Below, piece after piece: positions 10,647 through 20,949 of a stretch of 64,000 nt of DNA; within the stretch, counting starts at the first letter, position 1, and each line of letters opens with the position of its first letter. The DNA is from Eustoma russellianum (lineage: Eukaryota; Streptophyta; Magnoliopsida; Gentianales; Gentianaceae). The stretch covers positions 38,835,834 to 38,899,833 of the forward strand of contig AP025046.1 in NCBI GenBank assembly GCA_036186865.1, in the 5' to 3' direction. Under the pieces are notes generated by a model. The model saw only the letters and a list, made by a program, of their open reading frames with translations, had not been told where the DNA came from and ran no database searches. Made by a program: the position numbers and the translations under genes.

Positions 10647-11310
10647 TGTCTAACATTAAGGATATTCCTACATTGAACGGTTCAAACTATAAGCAATGGA
10701 AAGATTAACTTGAGATCTTTCTGGAGAATGTTGATCTAGACACTGCGTTGCAGATATATCGTCCAGCTGTGCTAACAGACGAAAGTACCAGTGAGGACAA
10801 ATCTCACATGACACGCTGGCTGAGATCAAATCGCATGTGTCTCATGATCATGCAAAAGACTATCCCCAAATGATTATGGGGACACGTTTCTTATTCACAA
10901 TAGCTAAAGAATTTTTAGCCAATCTCGAGCAAAGATATGTAAAGAATAAGAAAGCCGAGGCAGGCAATCTCTTAAAGAGACTTTGCTCGAAACAACAGTG
11001 GAAACTGCAGCGTAAAGGAAACATGAAACTGGATGTCTCTGACAACAAGCTAGTTGTCATGATTCTCAACTCCTTACCTCTAAAGTTCAAACACTTCCTA
11101 GTCAGTTATAACTACCAAAAGGAAAAATGGACAGTGAATGAACTTATCGCGTATTGTGTGCAAGATAAGGAAAGGCTAAAGAATGAGGGGTATGAGTTGT
11201 GAATGCTATCGCCACCAAGTCCGATGGTAAGAAACAAAAAGCTGCGGTTAAAGATGTGCAAAAGGCAAGTAAAAAAGGAAAGGGGGCATCCACTGCTGAC
11301 GCATCCAACA
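10647..11310 (+). pseudogene. Copia-1 gag
   Basis: The frame opens with MSNIKDIPTLNGSNYKQWKD and meets a TAA after 20 codons (CAA in relatives). It resumes as a UBN2-type gag with IYRPAVLTDES, LANLEQRYVKNKKAEAGNLL and LVVMILNSLPLKFKHF. A basic Lys-rich stretch follows. The zinc knuckle and protease are missing: an internal deletion joins MICFF directly to integrase sequence near 11320. Confidence 0.8.
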
Positions 11311-11317
11311 GCATGAT

Positions 11318-12118
11318 TTGTTTTTTTTTGCAATAAGGAAGACAAATCATGCAAATAGTCCATTAGAGTTGATTCATACCGATATTAGTGGCCCATTTCA
11401 TCCGGTTACACGAAATGGCCACTCTTATTTTATCACCTTTATTAATGACTATTTGCGATATGGCTACATATTCTTGATTAAAGAAAAAACGCAAGAAATA
11501 GACATGTTCAAATCCTTTAAAGCTGAAGTTGAGTTACAACTCAACAAAAGGACTAAAGCCGTCAAATCGGATTGTGAGGGTGAATACTACGGTCGATATG
11601 ATGGATCAGGAGAACAATGTCAAGGTCCATTTGCTAAATACCTAGAGGAAAACGGAATCGTCCCTCAAGACACCATGTCTGGGTCACCAAGCATGAATGG
11701 TGTAGCTGAAAGACGAAACCGCACGCTTATGGATTTGGTGCGTAGTATGATAAGCCCAACTATGCTACCATTATTCCTCTCGGGAGAAGCGCTTAAAGCT
11801 GCAGCTTACATCCTCAACCGAGTACCAACTAAAGCAACAATAAAGACCCCTTATGAGTTATGGACTAAGCGAAAGCCTTGCCTTAACCACATAAGGTTTT
11901 GGGGTCGTCCAACAGAGACGAAGCCTTACAAACCAAGCGAAAGAAAGCTGGACACCAAAATAGTTAGTTGCAATTTCGTTGGTTACTCGGAGAGGTCACG
12001 AGGGTATAAATTCTATGACCCCACAAGTAAAGTATTTTTCGAGACAAATTCGGTAAAGTTCTTTGAGGATACTTTGGTTCCGGGGGAAATAATTTGCATC
12101 AGCAGATCATCCAGTTAG
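11318..12118 (+). pseudogene. Copia-1 integrase core
   Basis: 266 residues. The first catalytic Asp is in HTDISGPF. The second is in AVKSDCEGEYYGRY (intact relatives read SDRGGEYY). The Glu region reads SPSMNGVAERRNRTL. The downstream conserved block is KPCLNHIRFWG, and the VGYSERSRGYKFYDP tail is typical of Copia integrases. The N-terminal HHCC domain is absent because of the same deletion that removed the protease. Confidence 0.85.
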
Positions 12119-12444
12119 ATGAGGGTAACTCAGATGTGACATAAAAGCGAATCGAACCATCTTTTGGGAAGATAACATCAGCGATACCCGCACCTGAGGT
12201 ACCTCATCCCAGTAGTAACGCTCCACAGGAACAAGTTCATGTTCCTGAGGAAGTTACTGAAGAACCTTGATGAATTGCTGGCTTATCCAGTTGAGGAACC
12301 TACAATATCCCAAGAAGAAGTGCCCTTAAGGAGATCCACTCATGAACGGAGAAACCACATACCTAGCGACTATGTGGTGTATCTCCAAGAACACGAATTC
12401 GATGTTGGTATGTTGGATGTTGACCTGAAAATGTCCAACAAGCA
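12119..12444 (+). other. Copia-1 integrase-RT linker
   Basis: Low-conservation linker with SQEEVPLRRSTHERRNHIPSDY-like sequence, usual between integrase and RT, interrupted by frame changes. Confidence 0.6.
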
Positions 12445-13296
12445 TTGCAATGTCGAAATTCAGAAAAGTGGATAAAGGCCATGGAAGAAGAAATAAAGTC
12501 TATGCACGACAACAAGGTATGGGATGTCGTCTCGTTGCCTAAAGTTTGGAAACCCGTTGGTCTCAAATGGATATTTAAAACCAAACAGGATTCAAAAGGC
12601 AACGTAGAACGATATAAGGCCCGACTTGTTGCTAAAGGGTTTACCTAAAAGGAGGGCATAGACTATACGAAAACCTTCTCTCCAGTATCCACAAAGGATT
12701 CCTTCTGGATAATCATGGCTTTAGTGGCACACTTAGATCTTGAGCTACATTAGATGGATGTCAAGATTGCATTTTTAAATGGAGAAATTGACGAGACCAT
12801 TTACAAGGTTCAACGACCTCGATTCGAGATGGGAGATCTAAAAGGCATGGTTTGTCGACTAAAGAAATCCATCTATGGGCTCAAGCAAGCATCTTGACCG
12901 TGGTACTTCAAATTCGCCAAAGTGGTTGTCTCCTTTGGCTTTGAGGCAAACCAAATTGACGAATGCGTGTATCACAAGTTCAGTGGGAGCAAGTTCATAT
13001 TCATGATCTTGTATGTAGATGATATACTGTTTGCAACAAATGATGTAAACATGATGAGCGACACCAAAGCCTTTCTGATAAAACGTTTCGAGATGAAAGA
13101 CCTTGGTGAAGCCTCATATGTGTTAGGACTTGAGATACGGAGGAATCGTACCCAAGGTATCTTAGGTCTCTCACAACATGCATACATCAAAAAGGTGTTA
13201 AAGCGGTATAGCATGGATAAGTGTAAACCACTTAATACCCCTGTGACAAGAGGAGACAAGTGCAGCTTGAAACAATGTCCTCCAAACAGAGTTTGA
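12445..13296 (+). pseudogene. Copia-1 reverse transcriptase
   Basis: This starts with KWIKAMEEEIKSM and KPVGLKWIFKTKQD, continues through RYKARLVAKGFT, and carries an intact catalytic YVDD box (MILYVDDILFA, about 13009-13030) and LGLEIRRNR. Three in-frame stops fall at GFT(TAA)KEG, LH(TAG)MDV and QAS(TGA)PWY. Each corresponds to CAA, CAG or CGA in intact relatives, so all fit C-to-T mutation. Confidence 0.85.
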
Positions 13297-14004
13297 ATGT
13301 TCAGAGGTGAGGAATACTCACTACACTTCGGTAGTAGGGAGTATAATGTATGCCCAAATATGTACATGACCAGACTTGGCATTCATTACAGGAATGTTAG
13401 GTAGATACCTCTCTGATCCGGGCAAGGATTACTGGACCCAGCAAAGAGGGTGCTGAGATACTTACAAGGAACGAAGCAACACGTACCGACGTATCGGAGA
13501 TCTGATGAGTTAGAGATCACTGGATATACAGATTTCGATTTTGTTGGATGCCAGAATAGCATGAAATCGACCTCGGGCTATGTGTTTACTCTAGCCGGAG
13601 GTGCGATCTCGTGGAAAAGCGTGAAACAGACCTTATTGGCGTCTTCCACTATAGAGGCGGAATTCGTAGCATCATTCCATGCATCCAATCAGGTGATATG
13701 GCTTCGCAATTTTGTCACAGGACTGCGGGTATTGGAGACTATCTTGTCTCCAATGAGGATTTACTGTGACAGTAAAGCTGCGGTGCTATATTCAAATAAC
13801 AACCGAAGTTCATCTAAAGCGAAATATATAGAGATGAAGTATCTGGCTGTTAAAGGAAGAATTCAGATTGGTCTGATCAGTATTGAGCATATCAGTACAG
13901 TCTCCATGGTGGCCGACCTTTTGACTAAGGCCGTGGAACCGGTCGTGTTCCACAAGCATGTTAGCCGTATGGGTCTTAGTCAAGTTGAGGATGTTTTATC
14001 CTAG
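13297..14004 (+). pseudogene. Copia-1 RT thumb and RNase H
   Basis: The linker (YASVVGS-like region, 13297-13450) is frameshifted. From 13450 an open frame carries RYLQGTKQHV, GYTDFDFVGCQNS (Asp of RNase H), KSTSGYVFTLAGGAISW, SSTIEAEFVA (Glu), IYCDSKAAV (Asp) and VADLLTKAV, ending at 14004. This is the full Copia RNase H domain with its catalytic acids in place. Confidence 0.85.
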
Positions 14005-14410
14005 TGAGAGTCTGTAAGGTCTTTCTCGTGTTCAACAAAGTTGTTTATTTCAGACAAACAGTGTAATATACATTCCGGTTATATTAAAGTTTTCTGTAGA
14101 AGTAATTACGGCATACATTCTGAATTCTATTGATCTCGCTAAAGTAGGGCCAAGTTAGAATTAATATGTTCGATCACCTAGCATATTAATTCCACACTAC
14201 ATATCCATTTCAGTATCCATGTCATTCAATAGAATATTAGCATCATGATTTAAGAGGGACAAGTCACTAATTCAATATGGCGGCGTGCGGCTTAAGTCTT
14301 TTGCTAACATTTGCTGATGGACCGGAAAAGGAAAGCCACACTAAGGGACATACGATATATGAGCTCAAAAGGGTGACATATAATCTTTAAGATACATACA
14401 TAGTCCAAGT
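14005..14410 (+). other. Copia-1 3' untranslated region
   Basis: Non-coding sequence between the RNase H stop and the polypurine tract. A gtgggagat-type tract closes it. Confidence 0.55.
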
Positions 14411-14790
14411 GGGAGATTGTTGGGATTAATTCGCGATACGTGCGATACGCAGCACGTTGATAACGTTCATACGAATTAATCATAAGGTGGATGTTTTGTA
14501 TGATAATACTATATGTCACATATGACACGTAATAATATTAATTATTGCGTAAAACATCCACACGTTAAGTGATCATCGGGTATGTTCGTGGATGTATAGT
14601 GTTATCAAAATGGAAACCCCAAACATGCAGAATGTCATATGGCCAGAGACCGCGATGGATGGGCTGAAAGTTTTACGACCATAAAGTGTACGACATCTGG
14701 TCCCCGAGGGACGACAATCCACGTGTGGCTAATAGATAATTATTGGTACAAATAATAATATTTAATAATAATATTTATTATTAAACATTA
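14408..14790 (+). repeat. Copia-1 polypurine tract and 3' LTR
   Basis: The polypurine tract aagtgggagat ends at 14417 and the LTR begins TGTTGGGATTAA at 14418. The right edge is lost in AT-rich sequence around 14750-14850, where the minus-strand Copia-2 begins. Confidence 0.65.
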
Positions 14791-14849
14791 GATAATATTT
14801 AATAAATGAAGATAAGGTTTAGTTTTAAACTTAAATTTAAATTCAAATT

Positions 14850-15762
14850 TGATAGTGTGTCCTGCCATGACATAGTAAGTAAACTGAAATCTCCTATTAT
14901 CTCCAGAAGCAAATCTCCCACCTCCTCTCTTAAATCCACCAGTCTGCTGCCTCTTCACATATACATTAGAAGCCAGACATTCTGAGCTCTCCATTTCATT
15001 CATCAATGTAGTATTACCATCAAGAGAGACCAATGGGGAATCAGACGTTACTTTTCTCTCAAATTTTAAAGTCATAGAAAAAGCAGTGTTAATATCAGGT
15101 AGATGTGTCATTACAAACACTTGAGACTTAACTGAATCAAAATTATCATTAAGTCCCTTCTCAAACTTGATGACATCGTCACTCTCAACGTATCATTTCA
15201 TCTCTGTGATTACGTTGCACCTGCAACCTCTACAATTACGCACAAGCACAGGCCTTAAAGCCATAAGCTCCTCCGACACAAACTTCATCTTAGTAAAGTA
15301 ATCAGTTACAGACATGACATCTTGTTTAATGCAGTAAAAATTCTCTAGCAATTCAGACAACCTGAAAGGATCTGTACTACCATATCTCATAATCAAATCA
15401 TTCCACACATCAACAGCACTATCATACCACATAATATTTTGTGCACTAGATGAAGAAACTGAATTCATTATCCAAGATTGAACCATAGAATTTACTTGCC
15501 CCTACACAGGATACTGATGATCTAATTCCAGAGTTTTGGGGATTGTACCGTCTAAGAAACCAATCTTCTCCTTCACCAGCAACGCCATTCTGAAAGTGCG
15601 GCTTCAGGTATGAAAGTTATGAGCATTTAGAGGAGGTTGAGCCAACACAGTTGCAAGACTGTCACCACGATGCAAATAGTAAGGATTTTGCAGTGAATTC
15701 TCAACACTTGGATTCTGATTCACTCTCGTTCCGAATATTACGTTCTGCGACTGACTATCCAT
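14850..15762 (-). pseudogene. Copia-2 gag
   Basis: The start is the ATG at 15762 (MDSQSQNVIFGTR), followed by the Copia gag N-terminal motif NPYYLHRGDSLATVL and PLNAHNFHT. Stops lie after NFHT (TGA where relatives have TGG) and in QYPV(TAG)GQVN (again TGG in relatives). Then comes SMVQSWIMNSVSSS, and a UBN2-type block with YDSAVDVWNDLIMRYG and SVTDYFTKMK. The zinc knuckle is cut at VMAGHTI. Both stops fit G-to-A changes, that is, C-to-T on the other strand. Confidence 0.8.
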
Positions 15763-15891
15763 AGGCGTACCACGATTTTGTTACTTGGTGATGCCATCAC
15801 AATCAAAACCAAAATCAAAAGAACTAATAGAACACAGAGAAAACTTCAATCACAACACTATTACATAAAACATGCTGATCACTGCATCAAG

Positions 15892-15903
15892 GCTCTGATA
15901 CCA
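15892..15903 (-). promoter_or_regulatory. Primer binding site, tRNA-iMet (Copia-2)
   Basis: TGGTATCAGAGC on the minus strand, directly against the LTR end. Confidence 0.85.
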
Positions 15904-16345
15904 TGTCAAAATTAAACTAACAATCAAAGAAGCAAATCAAAGGAGACAACAGCAATTGAGACTAGAAAAGGAGAGCAAACAGAGAAGGAAGGAAAGCGGT
16001 AGAAATTTTTGTAACCGTCTGATCCGGGTTGTAACTGCAACCAGGCTTACACATAGTGTAGAAAGAAGAAGAAAGGCATAAAATTACTTTACTACCCTTA
16101 CTAATCCAATCGTACGTATTATAGAAAAAGGACAAAATAGTAATTTCATCTCCTTTTTAAATCTCCCGCGTGCCAACTCTTCTTCAACCTACTTCTTGCG
16201 CCTTCCAACCATTTCAACTAGCTGCAACTCCCTGATCCCTCATGCCATTTCATTCAACGCACAATCTGAGCCTTTGATCTTAGCATTAAACCCACGCAGA
16301 TGCACCCTGCTGCATTAGTTCAACTACGTAGTGCTTTGTTCAACA
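15904..16345 (-). repeat. Copia-2 5' LTR
   Basis: On the minus strand it begins TGTTGAACAAAG (16345) and ends TTTTGACA (15904), against the primer site. It is 442 bp. The far edge rests only on the TG...CA termini. Confidence 0.6.
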
Positions 16346-17258
16346 TAATGCCTCTTATCACCTTGGCCTTCTCAATGCCAATTGGAACTTCCTTTAACAG
16401 GAAACAGAATGTTAGTAGAGTAAAATCGAATAGATTCGAACTACTCTAAATCTTCTAGCTTCATTTAATGTTTTTCATCTTCTCATTTCTTATATTAGGG
16501 GAGCATTTGAGTTATCTTAAAATAAATCGATAAACTCTACAAAAATAGCCTAACATTTTATTCACTTCTCAAGAGTAATGGTCAACAAAGTAGTCATGGT
16601 TGAAAATTAAAACGTAACGTTGAAAGAAAAGTCCAGTTTCATACTTCCTCGTAAAAGGAAGGTCTTAAAAACTCCTCCCCTCCCCAACCAACCCCCTCCC
16701 CCCTACCCTCCGGGGCCTCACAAAAGAATCCAAAAAATATTCCCTAATAAAGCATTGAGCAAACGCAAAATATAGCAAGCAAAATTTGCATACAAATATT
16801 TCTTCAAGATAAAAGGCAAAAGCATCTATAAGAAAGACCAAGAAAAGAAATGCTGAAGAAGCCTAGTTTCCCGTATTTCTTCAAGAAGCTCACTGGCGGC
16901 AAGCATATTAGCGGTAATAAGTGTATTCACCGCTCCCTAGAGCAATTTTTGATACAGAAATAGTAATTTGTATCTAAATGAAGGAACTGTCTTACTGGAG
17001 CCTCACCTTCTCCCTAGAGCAACGTCTGTCGACCCTCCTTTGTGCTGCTCCTACCTAGTAATAGAGTGGTACAAAGAGTCAATTAAATCACATAGATCAA
17101 GAGATTTTATGTCAAAACAAATCCAAATAATGTCTTAACCATATAAGCAAATGTTCTGTATTTATTGTAGTATATTCTGTTTGTATTATAATCACGACAA
17201 TATGTGTATACTGCGAATTAATGAGGAACGATTTTTGTTCACGACTCTAAATTTATTA
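16346..17258. other. Non-coding spacer, may include a Copia-3 5' LTR
   Basis: No coding frame was recognised. It contains a strong C-rich tract (16677-16708). The last part (up to 17258) probably includes the 5' LTR of the plus-strand Copia-3, but its start could not be fixed. Confidence 0.35.
16677..16708 (-). other. Putative G-quadruplex motif
   Basis: Five runs of three or more Gs on the minus strand (lengths 3, 6, 5, 4, 4), separated by loops of 2, 1, 6 and 1 bases. This fits the G3+N1-7 pattern. Confidence 0.6.
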
Positions 17259-17270
17259 TGGTATCGGAGC

Positions 17271-17860
17271 AAATTGCCTAATTCAAAGAAACTCAGAGAA
17301 TTTTTCATCCTCGTCCAATCAATCTTCTCAGCCAACTGATCCCCTTCAAAGAAATACCAACACACTGCTATCCGTACAAACCATCTACACCACCAGAAAC
17401 AATAACCGAACAACACAATCAAATGAAGTGTGGGGTTCAGAATCCAAGTCATCATCGCCTCAATATTTACCTTTCTTTGGCCTAGAAGACTGAAACCCAG
17501 CCATTCACAGTGAATCGCATCTGTCCAGGCACACCTGCAGACTACAAATCAAACAAAATCATGTCAAGTTTCAGAACCAAGTTTGATGACAAATCAGATA
17601 CATGAAACCTATCAAGAGTTAACACTCCACTTGGCAAATTTACAGCGAAACAGTCTCAGAGCATATAACCAATCCCAAAAACCTAACCATCAGAGTTAAA
17701 CGCGACGGAAACAATTACACATAATGGGCAACTTAATGCACATAGCTATTGGCGGCAGGGGGCTCCCACATCACAGGGATTCCACAATCCCTCTCAGAAA
17801 CCGAATCTTCCTACAAAAGGTGAGCACAAGAAGATCACTACGTCTTCATCTGGTTGATTT
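17271..17860 (+). pseudogene. Copia-3 gag remnant
   Basis: Read with frame changes, 17660-17860 gives ITNPKNLTIRV, DGNNYT, HITGIPQSLSETESSY and AQEDHYVF. These match the conserved ITNP / GDNYxLW / HITGDPPxP / WxQEDHxVFTWL series of plant Copia gag. Several Trp codons have become stops. The N-terminal part is Ser/Gln/Asn-rich. Confidence 0.65.
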
Positions 17861-17889
17861 AAAAGATTGAACTCAACCTTATGAATAAA

Positions 17890-18500
17890 TGTCACAATAT
17901 CCTGCATTTAGATATATGGAGGCCAGCTCATGTGTCTAATAATAGTCATTTTTAGTATTTTGTACTATTCTTTGATGATTTTTTTACTAATGCCTTAGGT
18001 CTATTTCTTTAAAAAAAATATCTAAAGTATCTAATAAATTCTTCCATCTCTTTCACATGCTCCAAACTAAAAACAATACAGAATTCAAGATCCTCCATCC
18101 AATAATGGCAGGGAATATTTTAACTAGTGCATGCTGACTTTCTTCCACAGGAATCGGCTCGTCTACCAAACCACTTGTCTTAATAGTCCCTAACAAAATG
18201 GAGTAGATCAACACAACAAGTGTATTATTCTAGAGATGATCCGAGCCATGATGTTCAAGTCCTATGTTCTCTAACACTTTATTAGAAGCTGCCGCCACAT
18301 CTGTATATCCTTTAAATCGTCTTCTCACAAAAGTACTTCACTATAAAACTCCGTTACAGACTTTAGCCACTCAAACGACTATCCTGTCTATACTTACCCT
18401 TCCACCTCATATCTTTGGATGCCTGGTATTCGTACATACTCAAAAATCTGAACGCTCAAAGCTTGGTCTTTCATATGCTACTGCAATGGGCTTCCTCCCA
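17890..18500 (+). pseudogene. Copia-3 integrase remnant
   Basis: Fragments of the integrase core occur in shifting frames: a GPAHVSNNSHF block, a NNGREYFN block, VYQTTCLNSP, ILEMIRAMMFKSYV, then EAAATSVYPLNRLLTKVL and PPHIFGCLVFVHTQKSERSKLG. The last two lie in one open frame (18264-18578). Order and content match Copia integrases. It is very old. Confidence 0.7.
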
Positions 18501-18859
18501 TATATTATGTTATGTAGGCAGCATGAGTTTTCAAATGCTTCAAGCATAATGAGTAAGAATCAAGCCGACTCGGTTTAGAGTCATTTCGTTACCGTTAAAG
18601 CCTATCTCCATTATTTTAGAAAAGTAAAGTTTAGGTTTGATGCAGGGAGGAGAGAAGAAACTTGTCAGCATAAAGATATTTTGGCATCAGTTTAAATAAG
18701 GTTATGCATTTGTTTAACTGTAGACATTGTGTGCTGGAAGGTTTTTCAAGAAAAAAAATGTAGTTATTTCCATGACATACTCCGAGTATATAGTGCCTTC
18801 TTATGCAACTAAAGGGAGTGTTTAGATTAAGTACTTCATAAAGTTGAAGTGTCTCATAA
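18501..18859. other. Non-coding spacer left of the MULE
   Basis: The last recognisable Copia-3 sequence is near 18500. Nothing further is recognised before the MULE target duplication (18860-18869). Confidence 0.4.
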
Positions 18860-18869
18860 TATTGTTTAA

Positions 18870-18985
18870 GGGTTAATTGCATCTGGCATCCATACTTTTC
18901 CACTAAGTTTTGAGCAGCATCTATTCTTTCATGAAACTCACTTACCAGCTATACTTATATGTGAAATTAACACCTGGCATCCGGA
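18870..18985. repeat. MULE-2 left terminal inverted repeat
   Basis: Pairs with 30230-30347, with roughly one mismatch in ten by eye. Confidence 0.85.
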
Positions 18986-19070
18986 TGACCTATTGGTCTA
19001 CCGTTGACTGCTCTAATCGATTTTTGACCGGATTTAACTCTACTTTTAACCCGACTTTAACAATTATTAA

Positions 19071-19225
19071 AAATTGAGCAAGGAACCCCAACCCTCTGTG
19101 TACATCTCGAACACCATCCCTACTTGTCCTCCATGTTCCAACGCATTCACTATGCTTGCCAATGCCCCTGCCACAGTTGCAAGAATCACAGCCCAATAGC
19201 CATGAGATGAAGCAGCAGAACTTAA
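19071..19225 (-). pseudogene. Captured fragment of an F-box At4g22030-like gene (C-terminal part)
   Basis: The minus strand encodes SAASSHGYWAVILATVAGAL, then ASIVNALEHGGQVGMVFEMY, then diverges and stops. The block SWAVILxxVAGALASVVNTLEHGGQVGMVFEMY is, from memory, the conserved C-terminal segment of plant proteins annotated as probable F-box At4g22030. No other exon of that gene is recognisable with certainty. It lies inside MULE-2 and is in a different frame from the open frame directly upstream, as expected for a captured, non-functional exon. Confidence 0.65.
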
Positions 19226-19425
19226 AGCTGCAAACTGCGGTCTGTTAGGCTGAATGTGAAGTCACTTGTATTTGACGGTTGCGATCTAGGAGCAGTAAAA
19301 GTTGGAGTTTGGTTAGAATTATAAGTTGAAGCATTTCCAGAGGCAGTACAAACAACAGAGATATACCTCAATGCTTTCAGCTTCTTCAGCATAAACACAT
19401 GCCAGGACTGCACTCGAAAGCACAA
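19226..19425 (-). pseudogene. Unidentified captured coding fragment
   Basis: Minus-strand open frame of 67 codons: KLKALRYISVVCTASGNAS, then a Ser/Thr/Asn-rich stretch. The style (hydrophobic start, Ser/Thr-rich follow-on) would suit the N-terminus of a plastid-targeted or F-box-like protein, possibly from the same source gene as the neighbour, but I cannot place it. Confidence 0.35.
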
Positions 19426-19574
19426 ATGGAGGCACAGATGAAAACAATCACGGACTCCACCAGAGGATATATCGTCAAAAATGGTTATGATTTACACGTG
19501 CTTGCCGGTAAGGCGCCACCAACTAGATGATACCATAAACGACACTTGGTTTTTTCTTTTTATTCATTACAGTA

Positions 19575-19844
19575 TCACAGCAACTTGGTCCAAAATCCCA
19601 AGAAAGGGAAAAGGGCAATCAGCATTCTCACTAGCGATGCTGTTGACCTGTTTCTTCCTCTTCTACCAAGTTTTCCTTTTGTTGATTTTCTGTCCTCCTT
19701 TACAGGGGCTGATTTAGGCATTTCCTCCTTCCTCCCATGTTTATCTAGATCATCCCATCCACCAAAACTCCTTTCTGTCCCCTGCCGGTTTTCAGCACCA
19801 ATGTTATCAGAAACTACCCAAGATTGATAATCACCACTAGCCAT
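19575..19844 (-). pseudogene. Unidentified captured open frame in MULE-2
   Basis: Minus-strand frame of 89 codons that starts MASGDYQSWVVSDNIGAENR and continues with a GGWDDLD block and a Lys/Arg-rich region (KEDRKSTKGKLGRRGRNR). It has a plausible start codon and hydrophilic, protein-like composition. I do not recognise the family. It lies between the F-box-like piece and the G1 insertion site, so it is probably a second captured gene part. Confidence 0.35.
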
Positions 19845-19970
19845 CTGTCCACTGTACTCTCTTCTCTTCCTATTCTTCTGCCATCCAAAGCTACCCAGGT
19901 TGATGGAAAAACATAGGTATAAAGTTTTGGGAGGAAGGAATTGGTTGGAATTGATGGAGGGAAAGTGGAA

Positions 19971-19975
19971 TTAAC
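19971..19975. repeat. G1 target site duplication, left copy (TTAAC)
   Basis: Identical to 30134-30138. Confidence 0.9.
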
Positions 19976-20671
19976 TGTAGCGCCCCGACCCGGACAGCGG
20001 AATCCGAACCGGTTCACCCGTCGTAGCTTACTGAGAAGACTACAAGACGTCTCATCTCTCGAATACACATCATCGATGACGTAAGAGAAATAAGCGCGGA
20101 AACATATCACGTCAATCTAAACCATCAATGCAGTACGTCAAAAGACAATGTGAATACCCAAAAACTGTATTTGGTCGCAGCCATCTAAAACCTTCAATGA
20201 AATAAGAACCAGAATTAACAGAAACTATCTAATCAAATCTCTCCATAAGGCCTATGCATCCCATTCTGCCCACTCGCCGTCATCCTCAATGAAAATCATA
20301 TCATAACTGGGTTCATCTGCAAAACCAAAGGCAGTACCCTTAGCGAAAAACGCTAGCAAGTAACCCGCTTATAAGACATACGGGATCAACACATGGCAAG
20401 ACATGAGTAATAGGTAATTCAAGGGAATTGTGGGGCACATGTCTTGTAAACTTTCAAATCTACATAAGTGAGTAACGTAATAAAGCAAGTACAGCAATTT
20501 ACGCGCAAATAACAATTCATTGGCATTCAAATAACATTCACATTCATACCACACTGACTCTCGTGATGCATGTCAAATATGCACTACACTACTCAATCAC
20601 ATATGCATGGACACTTTCTCTTTTCAAATCAATGCAATGCATGTCACAATGTCTGGTTCCTAACTCATTTC

Positions 20672-20949
20672 CTTGTAACGCACCCCGGCTTATATTTCCA
20701 TCCCGGTTAACGTTACAAGCTCATATGCTCTGTGATGCACCTCGGCTTATATTTCCATCCCGATTAACATCACAGATCTCGTAAAACTCTACAATGCACC
20801 TCGGCTTAAATTTCCATCCCGATTAACATTGTAGAGGACTTTATACCCTGTAACGCACCCCGGCTTATATTTCCATCCCGGTTAACGTTACAGTCTTTTG
20901 TGTCCTGCAATGCACCCCGGCTTAAATTTCCATCCCGGTTAACATTGCA
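20672..20949 (-). repeat. Five-unit hairpin array in the G1 3' LTR
   Basis: Units at 20672-20719, 20729-20776, 20787-20836, 20848-20893 and 20906-20949. Each has perfect inverted arms of 9, 9, 10, 8 and 7 bp, for example cttgtaacg/cgttacaag and ctctacaatg/cattgtagag. An inner 4-bp pair follows (CCGG/CCGG or TCGG/CCGA). The apical loop is nearly constant (ctta-t/a-atttccatc). Arms differ between units but always change together. Confidence 0.92.

Larger units (their letters stand above)
10137..14790 (+). mobile_element. Decayed Copia element (Copia-1)
   Basis: The order on the plus strand is gag, integrase, reverse transcriptase, RNase H: the Copia order, with integrase before RT. The 3' LTR starts at 14418 (tgttgggattaa) directly after a polypurine tract. 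A matching tgttgggattaa at 10137, followed about 64 bp later by an accataaag block also found in the 3' LTR, suggests the 5' LTR start. Protease and the integrase HHCC region are deleted. Multiple stops and frameshifts make it inactive. Confidence 0.8.
14850..16345 (-). mobile_element. Truncated Copia element (Copia-2)
   Basis: This has a 5' LTR, primer site and gag only. The gag breaks inside the zinc knuckle near 14850, where it meets the tail of Copia-1. Confidence 0.75.
17259..18500 (+). mobile_element. Heavily decayed Copia element (Copia-3)
   Basis: A primer site with one change (TGGTATCGGAGC, 17259-17270) is followed by gag and then integrase remnants. Many stops and frame changes; RT and the 3' LTR are missing. 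Confidence 0.65.

Noticed and set aside
20369..20554. 61-codon frame repeated at 27894-28079
   Set aside because: Duplicated only because both lie in the two G1 LTRs; no domain or coding pattern.
20672..20949. Regular repeats with variable parts, CRISPR-like at first sight
   Set aside because: The varying parts are paired stem arms, not spacers, and the array lies in a plant retrotransposon LTR.
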